Positions 24,701 to 32,579 are shown, numbered from the stretch's first letter. The stretch: 64,000 bases of DNA from Arthrobacter_B sp038069765 (GCF_038069765.1 NZ_JBBPFS010000003.1:124001-188000); one strand, 5' to 3'. Numbers and translations are program-made. The notes: generated by a model from the letters alone, not told the origin.

Positions 24701-25732
24701 ACCTGCTCGCGGATGAACGAGATCCGGATCTCCCAGCAAAGTTTCTTCGGCAACCGGATTGAGCTCCGGCTCGCCGATCCCGGCGAGTCCGCCCACGGCC
24801 GGAAGCTTGCGGAGGCGGTGAGCACGGACAGCCCCGGCCGGGCCCTGATGGACCGCAAACTGCAGGGGCACTTTGCGCTGCCGCGGCTGGACTCGGACCC
24901 CGACGGCGGATCCGCCACTGAAGGTCTGCGGGAACTGGTTACGGCAGTGGCGGCATCAACCCTGGAACGGGCGATGCAGGTCAGGGTTCTGCCCGCCGTT
25001 GTCTCCGCCGGCGCCGCGCCCACCCCCGAGGCTGAGGCCTCGGTTCCGCTGGGCCTGAGGGAGACCGACCTGGGAACGGAAATCCTGGACCTTCACGGCA
25101 GGGAACGGCATCTGCTGGTCATGGGCGACGACGGCGCCGGCAAGACCAACGTTATGCGCTCGGTGATCCGCCGGCTTTTGGATCAGCACCTTCCCGACGG
25201 AATTGTCTTCGCCGTCTTCGACCCGCGCCGCAGCCTCACCGGCGAAGTCCCGGCCGAGTCCCTGGGCGGCTACGCCACCAGTGCCGCACTGGCTGACCAG
25301 CTCGCCGCCGCCGTCGCCGGGGAACTGCAAAAACGCAGCACTGCGGCTCCGGAGGAGCTGGCCGGGCTGCCGCGCATCGTGCTCGTGATTGACGACTACG
25401 ACGTCCTGACCGCCGGCGGATCATCGCCGCTGAGCCGGTTGACCCCGTTCCTGCCGCTGGCACCGGAAATTGGGCTGCATGCAGTCCTGTCCCGGAGAGT
25501 GCGCGGGGCCAGCCGGGGCATGTACGAGGCGTTCTTCACCTCGCTGCGCGATTCCGGCAGCGCCGCCCTGATTCTTTCCGGCGACCGTGCCGAGGGGACG
25601 CTGATTAACGGCATCAGAGCCCGAACGCTGCCGCCGGGGCGGGCTCAGCTGATCCAGCCGGGTAAACCGGTCCAGGTGCTCCAGCTGTTCCACAACGATG
25701 ACGAGAGCCGTGTCCTGACCGGTGCGGGGTGA
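21698..25732 (+). CDS. eccC: EccC, fused three-ATPase motor of the type VII secretion system
   Basis: 1344 residues from the GTG at 21698 that overlaps the previous stop. Two transmembrane helices at about residues 39-58 and 62-83 are followed by a linker domain with RDPRRIWERR and three FtsK/SpoIIIE-type domains. Walker A motifs are GATGSGKSEMLRSMV (about 491), GGPQTGKSTALRT (about 858) and GDDGAGKTNVMRSV (about 1141). Domain 1 keeps the Walker B HLVVIIDEFGELL; domain 3 has IVLVIDDYDVL. EccC recognises substrate tails and powers export. The undivided form differs from the split EccCa/EccCb of mycobacterial ESX-1. Residues around 740-775 are a Gly/Ala-rich linker between domains 1 and 2. Confidence 0.95.
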   Translation: MSTKILHRPARTTAPARTIDAFTLDAPPPIEGGKSGLNMMSLVPLLGAGVSMTVMMLFRGSPLAAVGALMMIVTIIASVIMMLSQRGRQGKQRREQRENYLEYLERSRATLRADELAALAIARAASPPPDALFDILRDPRRIWERRRSNEDFLHVRIGTGSRRNRDVNIMNAGSALAQTDTFMTTELEILKRRYESSPELPLTVPLDCAGNVSVVGSRGFVTSVARLLLTEGAAFHSPEDLHLALLLPEERRDEWEWATWLPHLADQKTAHATGPVRRLAPSAGALVDVLSEDLHNRSSLAAESRKNFLRGGVGTSLPRLLVVSDSYGMLPAELQLPDQQASAASLGITTLFLVADRQQEPGEVAVRISEAPGGTFMLENYREDPVNPTVERGTLDTLPVPLAEALARELAPLRLSPDSLEHDTSENAQGFLEMLGLSANLDEADIRRLWKPRGEVDFLRVPLGPDDRGRPALLDLKESAQFGHGPHGLCVGATGSGKSEMLRSMVVGLLATHSPEVLAMVLVDYKGGATFAPFAGAPQVAGVITNLSDDVSLIERVYASLAGEIQRRQEVLKAAGNLANITDYQLHRQELKASGRELAPLPHLVVIIDEFGELLTARPDFIELFLSIGRIGRSIGVHLLLSSQRIEGGKLRGLDAYLSYRIGLRTLSEAESRTVLDTPDAFHLPPVPGFGYLKVDTTTYTRFKAGYVSGPLESAQQDEGPAGKDGQPPVLPVPRYAASLAAPAGDQAGRGGAGGGGAAAAPSSTPSSKRTTGPTVLSALMNTLSAFPRAVAPIWLPPLPRGISLDRAAGGFSDDKGLRLASGGSLRVPVGLLDDPAKQWQGIWELDLASNGGNAAIVGGPQTGKSTALRTIVAALSLTHSPAEVGIYAIDLLGSSLLPLEGLPHVGGVAVRTNREVVRRTVDELLAMLAHREHVFEKYQVDSLPTLRRRCLAGEIPELPSADIVLVLDGYGQLSDEFEDIEKAVHGLISRGAGYGIHVIATCSRMNEIRISQQSFFGNRIELRLADPGESAHGRKLAEAVSTDSPGRALMDRKLQGHFALPRLDSDPDGGSATEGLRELVTAVAASTLERAMQVRVLPAVVSAGAAPTPEAEASVPLGLRETDLGTEILDLHGRERHLLVMGDDGAGKTNVMRSVIRRLLDQHLPDGIVFAVFDPRRSLTGEVPAESLGGYATSAALADQLAAAVAGELQKRSTAAPEELAGLPRIVLVIDDYDVLTAGGSSPLSRLTPFLPLAPEIGLHAVLSRRVRGASRGMYEAFFTSLRDSGSAALILSGDRAEGTLINGIRARTLPPGRAQLIQPGKPVQVLQLFHNDDESRVLTGAG

Positions 25733-25792
25733 CGCCGGCACCTGGCCGGGCCGGCAAAGCGCTCATGCCGGCCGGTGCGGGATGACGTAAGC

Positions 25793-26380
25793 CTATCCGG
25801 CGGCCGGGGGAAGCCAGCCGGGACCAGCTGCTCCGGACGCTCCGGACGCCCCGGACGCCCCGGACCCGCCGGCGGCACGGGCAGTGCCGGCTGCGCCGGG
25901 GAAGGGCAGCAACCCGCCGGTCGTCAGCGGGTTCCGCCCGGCCCGGACGTCTACGGAAAGCGTGTGCGCGGCCTTGTCATGCCATCCCTGGCGTTGACCG
26001 TTGGAATCCCAGATGTTGGAGATCACCACCACCAGCGGGCCGGCCACGGTTACCGCTGGCAGGATCAGCAGCATTCCGCGCAGGAAGGTTCCCAGCAGCC
26101 CCGGGGCGTGCCCGGCTTCGTCAGTAGTGCGAATACCCGCAGCCAAGTTGCCGGGGGTCTTGCCGGTGCGGGCTTCCCAGAGCCAGAGCCAGACGCCGTA
26201 GGCTGCAGCCGCCATGACGGCAACGGAGGTGAAAGCGAAACCGCGGTTCTCTCCGGCCGCCGGCCCCGGCACGCCGCCGAACACCAGCACCGCCGTCAGC
26301 AGGACGGGGGCAGCGTCAATGAGCTTGGCGCCAAGGCGTTGCCGGGCCGTAGCGTTCACCACGTGGGGATTGGCCGCCAT
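25793..26380 (-). CDS. RDD-family membrane protein
   Basis: 195 residues from the ATG at 26380, with GGGAG seven bases upstream. Features of RDD proteins are NATARQRLGAKLIDAAPVLL (Arg in the first helix), LWLWEARTGKTPGNLAAGIR (the KTPG-L signature) and GWHDKAAHTLSVDV near the end of the fold. Three to four transmembrane helices. The C-terminal 35 residues are Gly/Ala/Ser repeats. RDD proteins are often encoded beside ESX loci; the role is unknown. Convergent with eccC, 60 bases apart, and 58 bases after the PP2C gene. Confidence 0.8.
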   Translation of the reverse strand: MAANPHVVNATARQRLGAKLIDAAPVLLTAVLVFGGVPGPAAGENRGFAFTSVAVMAAAAYGVWLWLWEARTGKTPGNLAAGIRTTDEAGHAPGLLGTFLRGMLLILPAVTVAGPLVVVISNIWDSNGQRQGWHDKAAHTLSVDVRAGRNPLTTGGLLPFPGAAGTARAAGGSGASGASGASGAAGPGWLPPAAG

Positions 26381-26438
26381 GCCGTCGCTCCCTAGCGGCC
26401 CGGCAGAGCGGTGCCGGCCGGACCCGCAGGCACACCGG

Positions 26439-27275
26439 TCACGAGTCGGCGTTTCCCGGGGCAGGTTGGGGATCCGCTGCGCCGGGAAGGGCCGCGGCGG
26501 CCGGCACACTGTGTTCGAGGGAACCCTCGACGTCGACTACCAGGACGGTGATGTTGTCGCGGCCTCCGGAGCGCAGGGCTGCGTCCACCATGGACGCGCA
26601 GGCATCCTGGGGATTGGTGACGGAGGACAGGATCTGCTGCAGCTGCGCGTCGCTGACCTCTCCGGTCAGCCCGTCCGAGCACACCAGCAGGCGGTCGCCG
26701 GGCTCCACCGGAATCAGCCAGTAGTCGGCCTCGGTGTCGTTGCCCGTTCCCAGGGCCCGCGTCACTACGTGGCGGCGGGGATGGATCAGTGCTTCATCGG
26801 GCGTAATCTGGCCCATGTCCACCAGTTCCTGGACCTCGCTGTGGTCCACGGTGATCTGCTCCAGTCCCCCGCCGGTCAGGCGGTACGTCCGGGAGTCCCC
26901 CACGTTGAAGACCAGCCAGCACGGCCTGCCCGAGTCGTCGCGGACGAGGACGGCCCCGGTAAGGGTGGTCCCGGCGCGTCCCCCGGTCGCTTCCCTGATG
27001 CCGGCGTCGGCTTCACGGAGCAGCAGCTGAAGATCGGAGGCTCCGACGTCGGGCAGATGCTCGCCGATGAACGGCGCCTCGCCCAGCGTGCGGACGCAGA
27101 TGCTGCTGGCCACTTCACCGGCTTCATGGCCTCCCATGCCGTCCGCGACGGCGAAGACGGGGTCCGCGGCAATCAGCGAATCCTCGTTCTGGTCCCGTCG
27201 CAGGCCGCGGTCGGAGGCGTACCCAAAGACTGCCCGGATGTCCAAGACCGGGGATGTCGTTTCGTCGGAGTTCAT
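26439..27275 (-). CDS. PP2C-type Ser/Thr protein phosphatase
   Basis: 278 residues. PPM-family motifs in order: SDRGLRRDQNEDSLIA, VFAVADGMGGHEAGEVASS, GTTLTGAVLV, FNVGDSRTYRL, LLVCSDGLTGEV and GGRDNITVLVVDV, so all metal-binding Asp residues are present. No transmembrane helix was seen, unlike mycobacterial PstP. It would remove phosphate from Ser/Thr kinase substrates, probably including FHA-linked or ESX components given its place between the RDD and cyclase genes. The C-terminal 25 residues are Ala/Pro-rich. The link with secretion is inferred from location. Confidence 0.9.
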   Translation of the reverse strand: MNSDETTSPVLDIRAVFGYASDRGLRRDQNEDSLIAADPVFAVADGMGGHEAGEVASSICVRTLGEAPFIGEHLPDVGASDLQLLLREADAGIREATGGRAGTTLTGAVLVRDDSGRPCWLVFNVGDSRTYRLTGGGLEQITVDHSEVQELVDMGQITPDEALIHPRRHVVTRALGTGNDTEADYWLIPVEPGDRLLVCSDGLTGEVSDAQLQQILSSVTNPQDACASMVDAALRSGGRDNITVLVVDVEGSLEHSVPAAAALPGAADPQPAPGNADS

Positions 27276-27392
27276 TCACGCCCTATCCGGAAGCTGCCCG
27301 CTGTGGTGGTCCACAGTAGTGACACATATTACGCATTTCTCCTGCTTACCCTAGCGGAATGCGCTGGGCCTCCGCCGAAGACAGGCTGGCAA

Positions 27393-27433
27393 GCCTCTGT
27401 GCCGCTGCCCTCGTCCGGCAGCGGGACAGAGGC
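27393..27433 (-). terminator. Putative terminator after the cyclase gene
   Basis: GCCTCTGTGCCGCTGCC and GGCAGCGGGACAGAGGC pair with a small internal mismatch, directly after the cyclase stop at 27436 on the minus strand. A T-run is lacking. Confidence 0.45.
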
Positions 27434-27435
27434 GG

Positions 27436-28668
27436 TCAGTCGAGGATCAGGCCCGGACCGGTGCCACGGGCAAGGGTCACCGGGTGGATTTCACCGAATC
27501 CACGCACGTTGCGCGGCTGGTGCGGAATGAGCACAAACCTGTCGTTGTTCCGCAGTGCAGCGGCCGTTGAGGCGTCAGTCAGGACGGTGCCGGGTTCGGC
27601 GAGCGACGTCAGCCGCGAGGCCAGGTTCACGGTCGGTCCGTAAATGTCACCCAGCCGCGAGAGCACCCGCCCCCAGACCAGGGACACGCGTGCCGCCGGC
27701 AGCAGGTCATCTTCCGTAAACGCCTTGGCCAGCGCCAGTGAAATCTCCGCTCCGGCCTCGGGCGTCTCCGCGTTGAAGAGCACTTCGTCGCCAATGGTCT
27801 TGACCAGCCGGCCGCCGCCCACCGAAATGATCTCGGCGCACTTGTGCTCGAAGCGCTGGACCATATGGGCCAGGGTCTTCTCATTCATCTGGCGCGACAG
27901 GGAGGTGTAGGAGACCAGGTCGGCAAAGCCGACGGCGCGTGCCAGCGGCAGCGGATTGTCATCCGAGGCGGAGCCGTCATGGCTGGCCAGCCCGGCTTCG
28001 GCCCGCAGCGCCAGACGCTGCACCGCAGAGTTCATCTGCCGCTTCCAGGCGTAGACCAGCGTCTTTTCCAGGGGCTCGATCAGCGCCGGAAGGGCTGCCA
28101 CCAGCGCCTTGCGGGCTTCGGCGTCGGGAATTCCGCGCTGGACCACCATCTCTTCCACCAGCGCTTCGACCTGCCAAACCACCATGCGGTCGGTCATCTG
28201 GCCGATGGAGCGCATGATCGAGATTGCCGCTTCCTCGGTGAGCTGCTCGTCGCGGACCAGTTCAATCACCGTGGTCAGGGCCTCCCGGTCCTGCTCGGTG
28301 AAGAACACGGCGTCGTCGTCGAGGTTGGGGAAGCCCATCGCCCGCCAGAGCTTGCGGGCCGAGAGCAGCGACACGCCCGCCTCGGCGGCTGCCTCGCGCC
28401 GCTTAAGCGTTCGCGGGCCGCCGATCAGCTGCGCTTCGAGCCTGCGCACGTCCTCCCGGTCGATTGCCGTCGAGGCTGCGCCTGAGGACGCTGCACCGGA
28501 AGTGCCCGCCTCGCCGGGCGACCGCCCGGCCTTGTCGGATCCGTTCCCGGACCCGTTGTCGGAGGACCCGCCGGCGGAGGGCCGGGCCCGAGGAGAAACG
28601 GCGGGCATGGACAGGGTCATGGGCTCAGGGTCCGCTACCGGTTCGGCGTCGCGGCCTTCCTCACTCAT
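27436..28668 (-). CDS. Class III adenylate/guanylate cyclase
   Basis: 410 residues from the ATG at 28668 (GGGAGGGGAG upstream). Residues about 25-75 are Ser/Gly-rich and disordered. A helical regulatory region follows (RTLKRREAAAEAGVSLLSAR to TEQDREALTTVIELVRDEQL), resembling the N-terminal sensor of pH-responsive mycobacterial cyclase Rv1264. The catalytic domain starts at about 245: VGFADLVSYTSLSRQMNEKT has the first metal Asp, and LVKTIGDEVLFNAE the second. It would make cAMP; nucleotide specificity is not proven. Its start lies eight bases inside the PH-domain gene, so the unit birA-PH-cyclase is tightly coupled. Confidence 0.85.
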   Translation of the reverse strand: MSEEGRDAEPVADPEPMTLSMPAVSPRARPSAGGSSDNGSGNGSDKAGRSPGEAGTSGAASSGAASTAIDREDVRRLEAQLIGGPRTLKRREAAAEAGVSLLSARKLWRAMGFPNLDDDAVFFTEQDREALTTVIELVRDEQLTEEAAISIMRSIGQMTDRMVVWQVEALVEEMVVQRGIPDAEARKALVAALPALIEPLEKTLVYAWKRQMNSAVQRLALRAEAGLASHDGSASDDNPLPLARAVGFADLVSYTSLSRQMNEKTLAHMVQRFEHKCAEIISVGGGRLVKTIGDEVLFNAETPEAGAEISLALAKAFTEDDLLPAARVSLVWGRVLSRLGDIYGPTVNLASRLTSLAEPGTVLTDASTAAALRNNDRFVLIPHQPRNVRGFGEIHPVTLARGTGPGLILD

Positions 28669-29236
28669 CTCCCCTCCCTTCGTAGTCGTAATCCCCATCT
28701 CCTTCCATATCTACACCATCAAACATGGCCGTCAGTGGCAGCTCCCCTATGGCGGCCAGCACTATGGCTTTGAACTTGTGGACCTCGGGAACGTGTTCGT
28801 AGTGGACCACCCGGTCATAGCCGACGTCCACCGCCAGCGTCCCGGAACGCTGCATCCGGTCCGTCACGGTCTGCCACGCCTCCAGCTGAAAGACCGAGGC
28901 CAGCGCCAGCTCGCGTTCCCTCCGGCGCAGCACGCCCTGGCGGTGAATGAGCCGGCGGTTCGTCACGATATACCGCGCAAAGGCCCAGCGCAGCACCGGC
29001 GGCAGGCTGAACCGGGCCAGCAGCACCGCGGCAACGGCGACGACGGAGGCCTGCAGGTACGCGTGCCAGTCGGCAACCTGCCCGGGCAGCGAGTCGCGGT
29101 CCAGATACCCGTAGACAAAACCGGCGGCGGCACACACGAGGACAGCCAGGACAACGGGCCACACCAGCTGGCGGGCGTGCGGGCGGCTGGCCACAATGAT
29201 GCGCTCCCCCGGCGCCAGGTTCAGCCGGACGCTCAC
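28661..29236 (-). CDS. PH-domain (YdbS/DUF304-like) membrane protein
   Basis: 191 residues. Two hydrophobic segments (VWPVVLAVLVCAAAGFVYGY and a second around ASVVAVAAVLLARFSLPPVL) are followed by a bacterial PH domain recognisable from YIVTNRRLIHRQGVLRRRER, then ELALASVFQLEAWQTVTDRM. The tail is acidic. The molecular role of bPH proteins is poorly known. It overlaps birA by four bases upstream and the cyclase gene by eight downstream. Confidence 0.75.
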   Translation of the reverse strand: MSVRLNLAPGERIIVASRPHARQLVWPVVLAVLVCAAAGFVYGYLDRDSLPGQVADWHAYLQASVVAVAAVLLARFSLPPVLRWAFARYIVTNRRLIHRQGVLRRRERELALASVFQLEAWQTVTDRMQRSGTLAVDVGYDRVVHYEHVPEVHKFKAIVLAAIGELPLTAMFDGVDMEGDGDYDYEGRGDE

Positions 29237-30117
29237 GCCTGCACGGCGCGCAGGTGCACCACGTCGCCGGCCACGACCGCATGCCGATCGCCGAGTTCGT
29301 CAACCAGGACCAGCGATCCGTAAGCATCCAGGGCGACGGCACGCCCGGTCAGCGTTTTTCCGCCGGGCAGTTCCGCCCGAACCTCCTGGCCCAGGGTGAC
29401 CATCCGTGACGTAATTTTTTCCAGCAGCGACGTCCCGTCCGCCCACGCCGCCGAGGCGTCGCCGTCGACGGCGCAGAACTCCCGGTATTTACCGGTCAGT
29501 TCGCGCAGATAATCCTCGAGAAGAATGTTGCGGTCGGTGGTGGAGGCGTACTCCATCAGCAGCGAGGTGGCCGTGGGGACGGGCAGGTCCTCGTCGGTCA
29601 GCGAGACATTCATGCCTGCGCCGACGACGACGGCGGGAGGCGCGCCGCTGGAATCCATCACCAGCTGCGCCAGGACCCCGGCCAGCTTGCGCCCGTCCAC
29701 CATGACGTCGTTGGGCCACTTCAAGCGGGCCTCAACGCCGGTGCGGCGGGCCACCGACTCGGACAGTGCCAGCGCAGCCAGCAGGGAAAGCCAGCCGTAG
29801 GACTGGGTGGGCAGCGGCCTTCCGGCGGCGTTCACCGGACGGAGCAGGACACTGACAAACAGCGACGAGCGCGGCGGGGCAATCCAGGTCCGGCCCAGCC
29901 GTCCCTTGCCGGCGGTCTGCATCTCTGCTGTCAGGACCGACAGGTCCGGCACGTCCGCGGGGCGGAGCCGCGCCTCGTCGGCGAGGTCCGTGTTGGTGGA
30001 GCCGGTTTCGGCCACGACATCCAGCCGGGGCAGGGGTCCCTGCGGCGCCACGAGCGCGGTCCGGAGACGCTCCTGGTCAAGCCCTGGTCTTTCCATGCTG
30101 GAGTAACGCAAATGCAT
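29233..30117 (-). CDS. birA: Biotin--[acetyl-CoA-carboxylase] ligase, no DNA-binding domain
   Basis: 294 residues from the ATG at 30117; a further in-frame ATG upstream (30147) has GGCGGGA before it and is possible. Motifs: ETGSTNTDLADEARL, the biotinyl-AMP loop AGKGRLGRTWIAPPRSSLF, LKWPNDVMVDGRKLAGVLAQ, and a C-terminal SH3-like domain GRAVALDAYGSLVLVDELG. It lacks the N-terminal winged helix of E. coli BirA, so it should not be a repressor. It joins biotin to the lysine of the BCCP domain in the alpha carboxylase encoded at 40292, and is near the accD-accE genes at 32580. Confidence 0.93.
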   Translation of the reverse strand: MHLRYSSMERPGLDQERLRTALVAPQGPLPRLDVVAETGSTNTDLADEARLRPADVPDLSVLTAEMQTAGKGRLGRTWIAPPRSSLFVSVLLRPVNAAGRPLPTQSYGWLSLLAALALSESVARRTGVEARLKWPNDVMVDGRKLAGVLAQLVMDSSGAPPAVVVGAGMNVSLTDEDLPVPTATSLLMEYASTTDRNILLEDYLRELTGKYREFCAVDGDASAAWADGTSLLEKITSRMVTLGQEVRAELPGGKTLTGRAVALDAYGSLVLVDELGDRHAVVAGDVVHLRAVQA

Positions 30118-30300
30118 GCTTCCGATCTTACGCGGGGTGCCGGACATTCCCGCCTGCCGGTCCCGGCCACCGGTGGGCGCGGCCCGGCACCGCCGTCTCC
30201 CGGCCGTGCCACGGCTGGAATTGTCAGCCGTGGCATCCGGCCGGCCCGGCGTCTCCTGGCCGGCCCGGCGTCTCCTGGCCGGCCGGGCCTTCCCCGGTCC

Positions 30301-31149
30301 TTAGAGAAAGAAGTCCTGCATGAGCTTGTCTTCGGGCGCGCCGAGGGAATAGGGGCGGAAGTCGGTGATGCCTTCTTCGCGGAGGACCTGCTCGTCCGTG
30401 TAGAAGTTGCCCGTGGCCTCGCGGCTGGAGCGGGTGAGGACGGCGTGCGCCGCGTCGGCCATGATGTCGGCGCTGCGCGAGGCGGCGGCCATGGTTTCGC
30501 CGCCGAGGTTGCGGATGGCGGCGGTGTCGATCGCGGTGACGGGCCAGAGCGAGTTCACCGCGACGCCGTCGTTCTTCAGTTCTTCCGCCAGGCCCAGCGT
30601 GGTCATTGACATGCCGTACTTGGCCATCGTGTAGGCCAGGTAGGAGCCTGCCCACTTCGGATCCAGATTCAGCGGCGGGGACAGCGTGAGGATGTGCGGG
30701 TTTTCCGAGCGGCGCAGGGCGTCGAGGGAGAACTTGGAGAGCATGAAGGTGCCGCGGACGTTGATGTCGGCCATCAGGTCGTAGCTCTTCATGGTGACGT
30801 CGTCAGTGTTCCGCAGGTCGATGGCGGAGGCGTTGTTGACGACGATGTCGATGCCCCCGAAGCGCTCCACCGTTTCGGCGACGGCGCGGGCGACGTCGTC
30901 GTCGTTCCGCACATCCCCGATGATCGGCAGGGCCTTGCCGCCGGCTGCCTCCAGCTGCTCGGCCGCGGTGTAGACCGTGCCCTGCAGCTTCGGGTGGGGC
31001 TCGGCGGTCTTGGCCATGATGGCGATGTTCGCGCCGTCGGCGGCTGCGCGCAGAGCGATGGCCAGACCGATGCCGCGGCTGCCGCCGGACATCAGGATGG
31101 TGCGGCCGGCAAGGGAACGGGTCTGGGCAACAGGAGTGAGAGAAGTCAT
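30301..31149 (-). CDS. Short-chain dehydrogenase/reductase
   Basis: 282 residues. NAD(P) motif TILMSGGSRGIGLAIALRAA (T-G-X3-G-X-G variant with Ser-Gly-Gly-Ser), VVNNASAID strand, catalytic Tyr/Lys in YLAYTMAKYGMSMTTLGLAE. The TAEPHPKLQGTVYTAAEQLE insert and the C-terminal FYTDEQVLREEGITDF match the HSDL2-like group of SDRs seen with fatty-acid or steroid metabolism. The substrate is unknown. A 9-bp-arm inverted repeat just upstream suggests control by a TetR-type repressor. An appropriately spaced TAGCCT hexamer indicates a leaderless start. Confidence 0.85.
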   Translation of the reverse strand: MTSLTPVAQTRSLAGRTILMSGGSRGIGLAIALRAAADGANIAIMAKTAEPHPKLQGTVYTAAEQLEAAGGKALPIIGDVRNDDDVARAVAETVERFGGIDIVVNNASAIDLRNTDDVTMKSYDLMADINVRGTFMLSKFSLDALRRSENPHILTLSPPLNLDPKWAGSYLAYTMAKYGMSMTTLGLAEELKNDGVAVNSLWPVTAIDTAAIRNLGGETMAAASRSADIMADAAHAVLTRSSREATGNFYTDEQVLREEGITDFRPYSLGAPEDKLMQDFFL

Positions 31150-31161
31150 GGGAACAGGCTA
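31150..31161 (-). promoter_or_regulatory. Candidate leaderless promoter of the SDR gene
   Basis: On the minus strand TAGCCT is followed by GTTCCC and then the ATG, the same hexamer-N6-start geometry found elsewhere in the window. Confidence 0.4.
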
Positions 31162-31178
31162 ATACATGTCCGCCGCTT

Positions 31179-31198
31179 ATGTTACTGACCAGTAACAT
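31179..31198. promoter_or_regulatory. TetR-type operator upstream of the SDR gene
   Basis: ATGTTACTG and CAGTAACAT are exact inverted 9-bp arms separated by AC (TTACTGACCAGTAA core). Such a core is typical of actinobacterial TetR-family sites. It lies 30 bases before the SDR start, where it could block the promoter. No TetR gene is present in the window. Confidence 0.6.
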
Positions 31199-31213
31199 CG
31201 TGTTTCGGCCGGG

Positions 31214-32209
31214 CTACGTCCGCACCAGATGCACGCCAAGCAGCACCGCAGCGGTGGTCAGTGCCAGCCGCAGCAGAAAGAAGGCCTGCGGATAACGGCG
31301 CGCGGCCCGAAGCCACAGGCCGGATTCGCCGGCGGGCCAGGACCGGGACTCGCAGCGGATCACGGTCAGCGTAAAAATGACCGCCCCGGCCACGCCGCAC
31401 ACCGAGGTCAGGGCACCCACCAGGTCGGCATTGCCAGCCAGGCCGCCCGCCAGCAGGACACCGGATGCCAGGCCGAGGGAGCTGCCGCGGCCGACGAAAT
31501 CCAGATACCGGGCCATTCCGGGCAGGAAGGCCGCCACAAAACGCCGCGGAATTTCACGGCGCAGCAACCGGCCGGCGGAGGCACGCAGCATCTTCCGGGT
31601 TCCGGCGAGCTCTCCCACCGTGCCGGCAGCGGCGACAGCCGCCACGAGGGCGGAGGCCGCGTGGTCGGCGGCGTGCCGCTCGGCGGTCTCCAGTTCAGGC
31701 CGATTCAACAGCCGCAGCAGTGCCTGCTGCGAGGCGGCACGCTCCGCCGGCGAGGGGCGGGACCGCAGGGCTCGCCGGGTCCGGCGAAGATAGTCCGCGT
31801 CCCTCCGGCCGAGAGGGCGCGACGGCGCGTCCGGGCCTGACGGCGCACGGCCGGACTTCAGCGGCGGCGCGTCGGTCTCCAGCGGCGGCACGCTAGGGCC
31901 CGACGGCGCACTGCCGGACTTCAGCGGCGGCGTTCCGGTCTCCAGCGACGGCACGCCGCCGGAGCTGCCCCGTGACACACTGCCCCGTGACGCACTGCCG
32001 CGGGCCAGCACCGCCCGTAGCCCGAAAGCGGGGACCGGCCGCACCGGATCCAGCTCCTGCAGCCGCTCCTCAACCGCCTGCAGGTACGCGTCCTGGACGG
32101 AAGGCAGCCCGGCGTAGTCCCAGCAGGCACGCGCCAGGATCCAGACGCCGAAGCCGGCCGTGACCAGCGCAGCAGTTTGGACCACCAGCCAAAAGTCCGT
32201 ATCAAACAC
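31214..32209 (-). CDS. Membrane protein with proline-rich repeated linker
   Basis: Not recognised. 331 residues from a GTG at 32209 with GAGGAG nine bases upstream. One N-terminal helix (FWLVVQTAALVTAGFGVWIL), then a Pro/Ser-rich linker with two near-copies of PPLETxxPPLKSGxAPSGP, then an Arg-rich helical region (RRTRRALRSRPSPAERAA), and finally three hydrophobic segments near the C-terminus (LGLASGVLLAGGLAGNADLV, VAGAVIFTLTVIRC, LLRLALTTAAVLLGVHL). No catalytic motif is visible. It lies between the SDR and the carboxylase genes and faces away from accD. Confidence 0.55.
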   Translation of the reverse strand: MFDTDFWLVVQTAALVTAGFGVWILARACWDYAGLPSVQDAYLQAVEERLQELDPVRPVPAFGLRAVLARGSASRGSVSRGSSGGVPSLETGTPPLKSGSAPSGPSVPPLETDAPPLKSGRAPSGPDAPSRPLGRRDADYLRRTRRALRSRPSPAERAASQQALLRLLNRPELETAERHAADHAASALVAAVAAAGTVGELAGTRKMLRASAGRLLRREIPRRFVAAFLPGMARYLDFVGRGSSLGLASGVLLAGGLAGNADLVGALTSVCGVAGAVIFTLTVIRCESRSWPAGESGLWLRAARRYPQAFFLLRLALTTAAVLLGVHLVRT

Positions 32210-32579
32210 GCGCAGAGACTCCTCACCGGAACAGGGACCCGCACCCGCTGCAGGCCGGAAGAATCCTTTCACGGCACCGTCACTGTTACGCGGGACTTCC
32301 TTCACACAGCCGACGGAACATCGCCCGCGAGCACGGGGAAAACACTGCTTGCAGGAGCCCGGAGAGGGAACTGCAGCGGCACCCTAAGGGGCGCCGGAAA
32401 CGCCTGCCGAACCGGTACCGGCACCCTCGGCGGCCAAGAGCAGCAGCGCGAAATTGTAGGATCCCTACACCGGGACCCGGCGCGGGGCCTCACTAGACTG
32501 GACTAATTGCCGTGCGCTTTGTGCAATTCCTACTTAACGCGCTGTGACCGCCCCATCCACTCAGCACTCCGGAGACCAG
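32210..32579. other. 370-bp divergent spacer upstream of accD
   Basis: Promoter region for the membrane protein (minus) and accD (plus). It contains TGTAGG-ATC-CCTACA at 32455-32469, a second pair of arms AATTGC/GCAATT at about 32505-32528, and a -10-like TAGACT between them. No gene was recognised. Confidence 0.45.
32455..32469. promoter_or_regulatory. Inverted repeat in the accD promoter region
   Basis: TGTAGG and CCTACA arms with a three-base spacer, about 110 bases before the accD ATG and just upstream of a TAGACT hexamer. A plausible operator for a lipid- or biotin-responsive regulator, but the factor is unknown. Confidence 0.35.
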
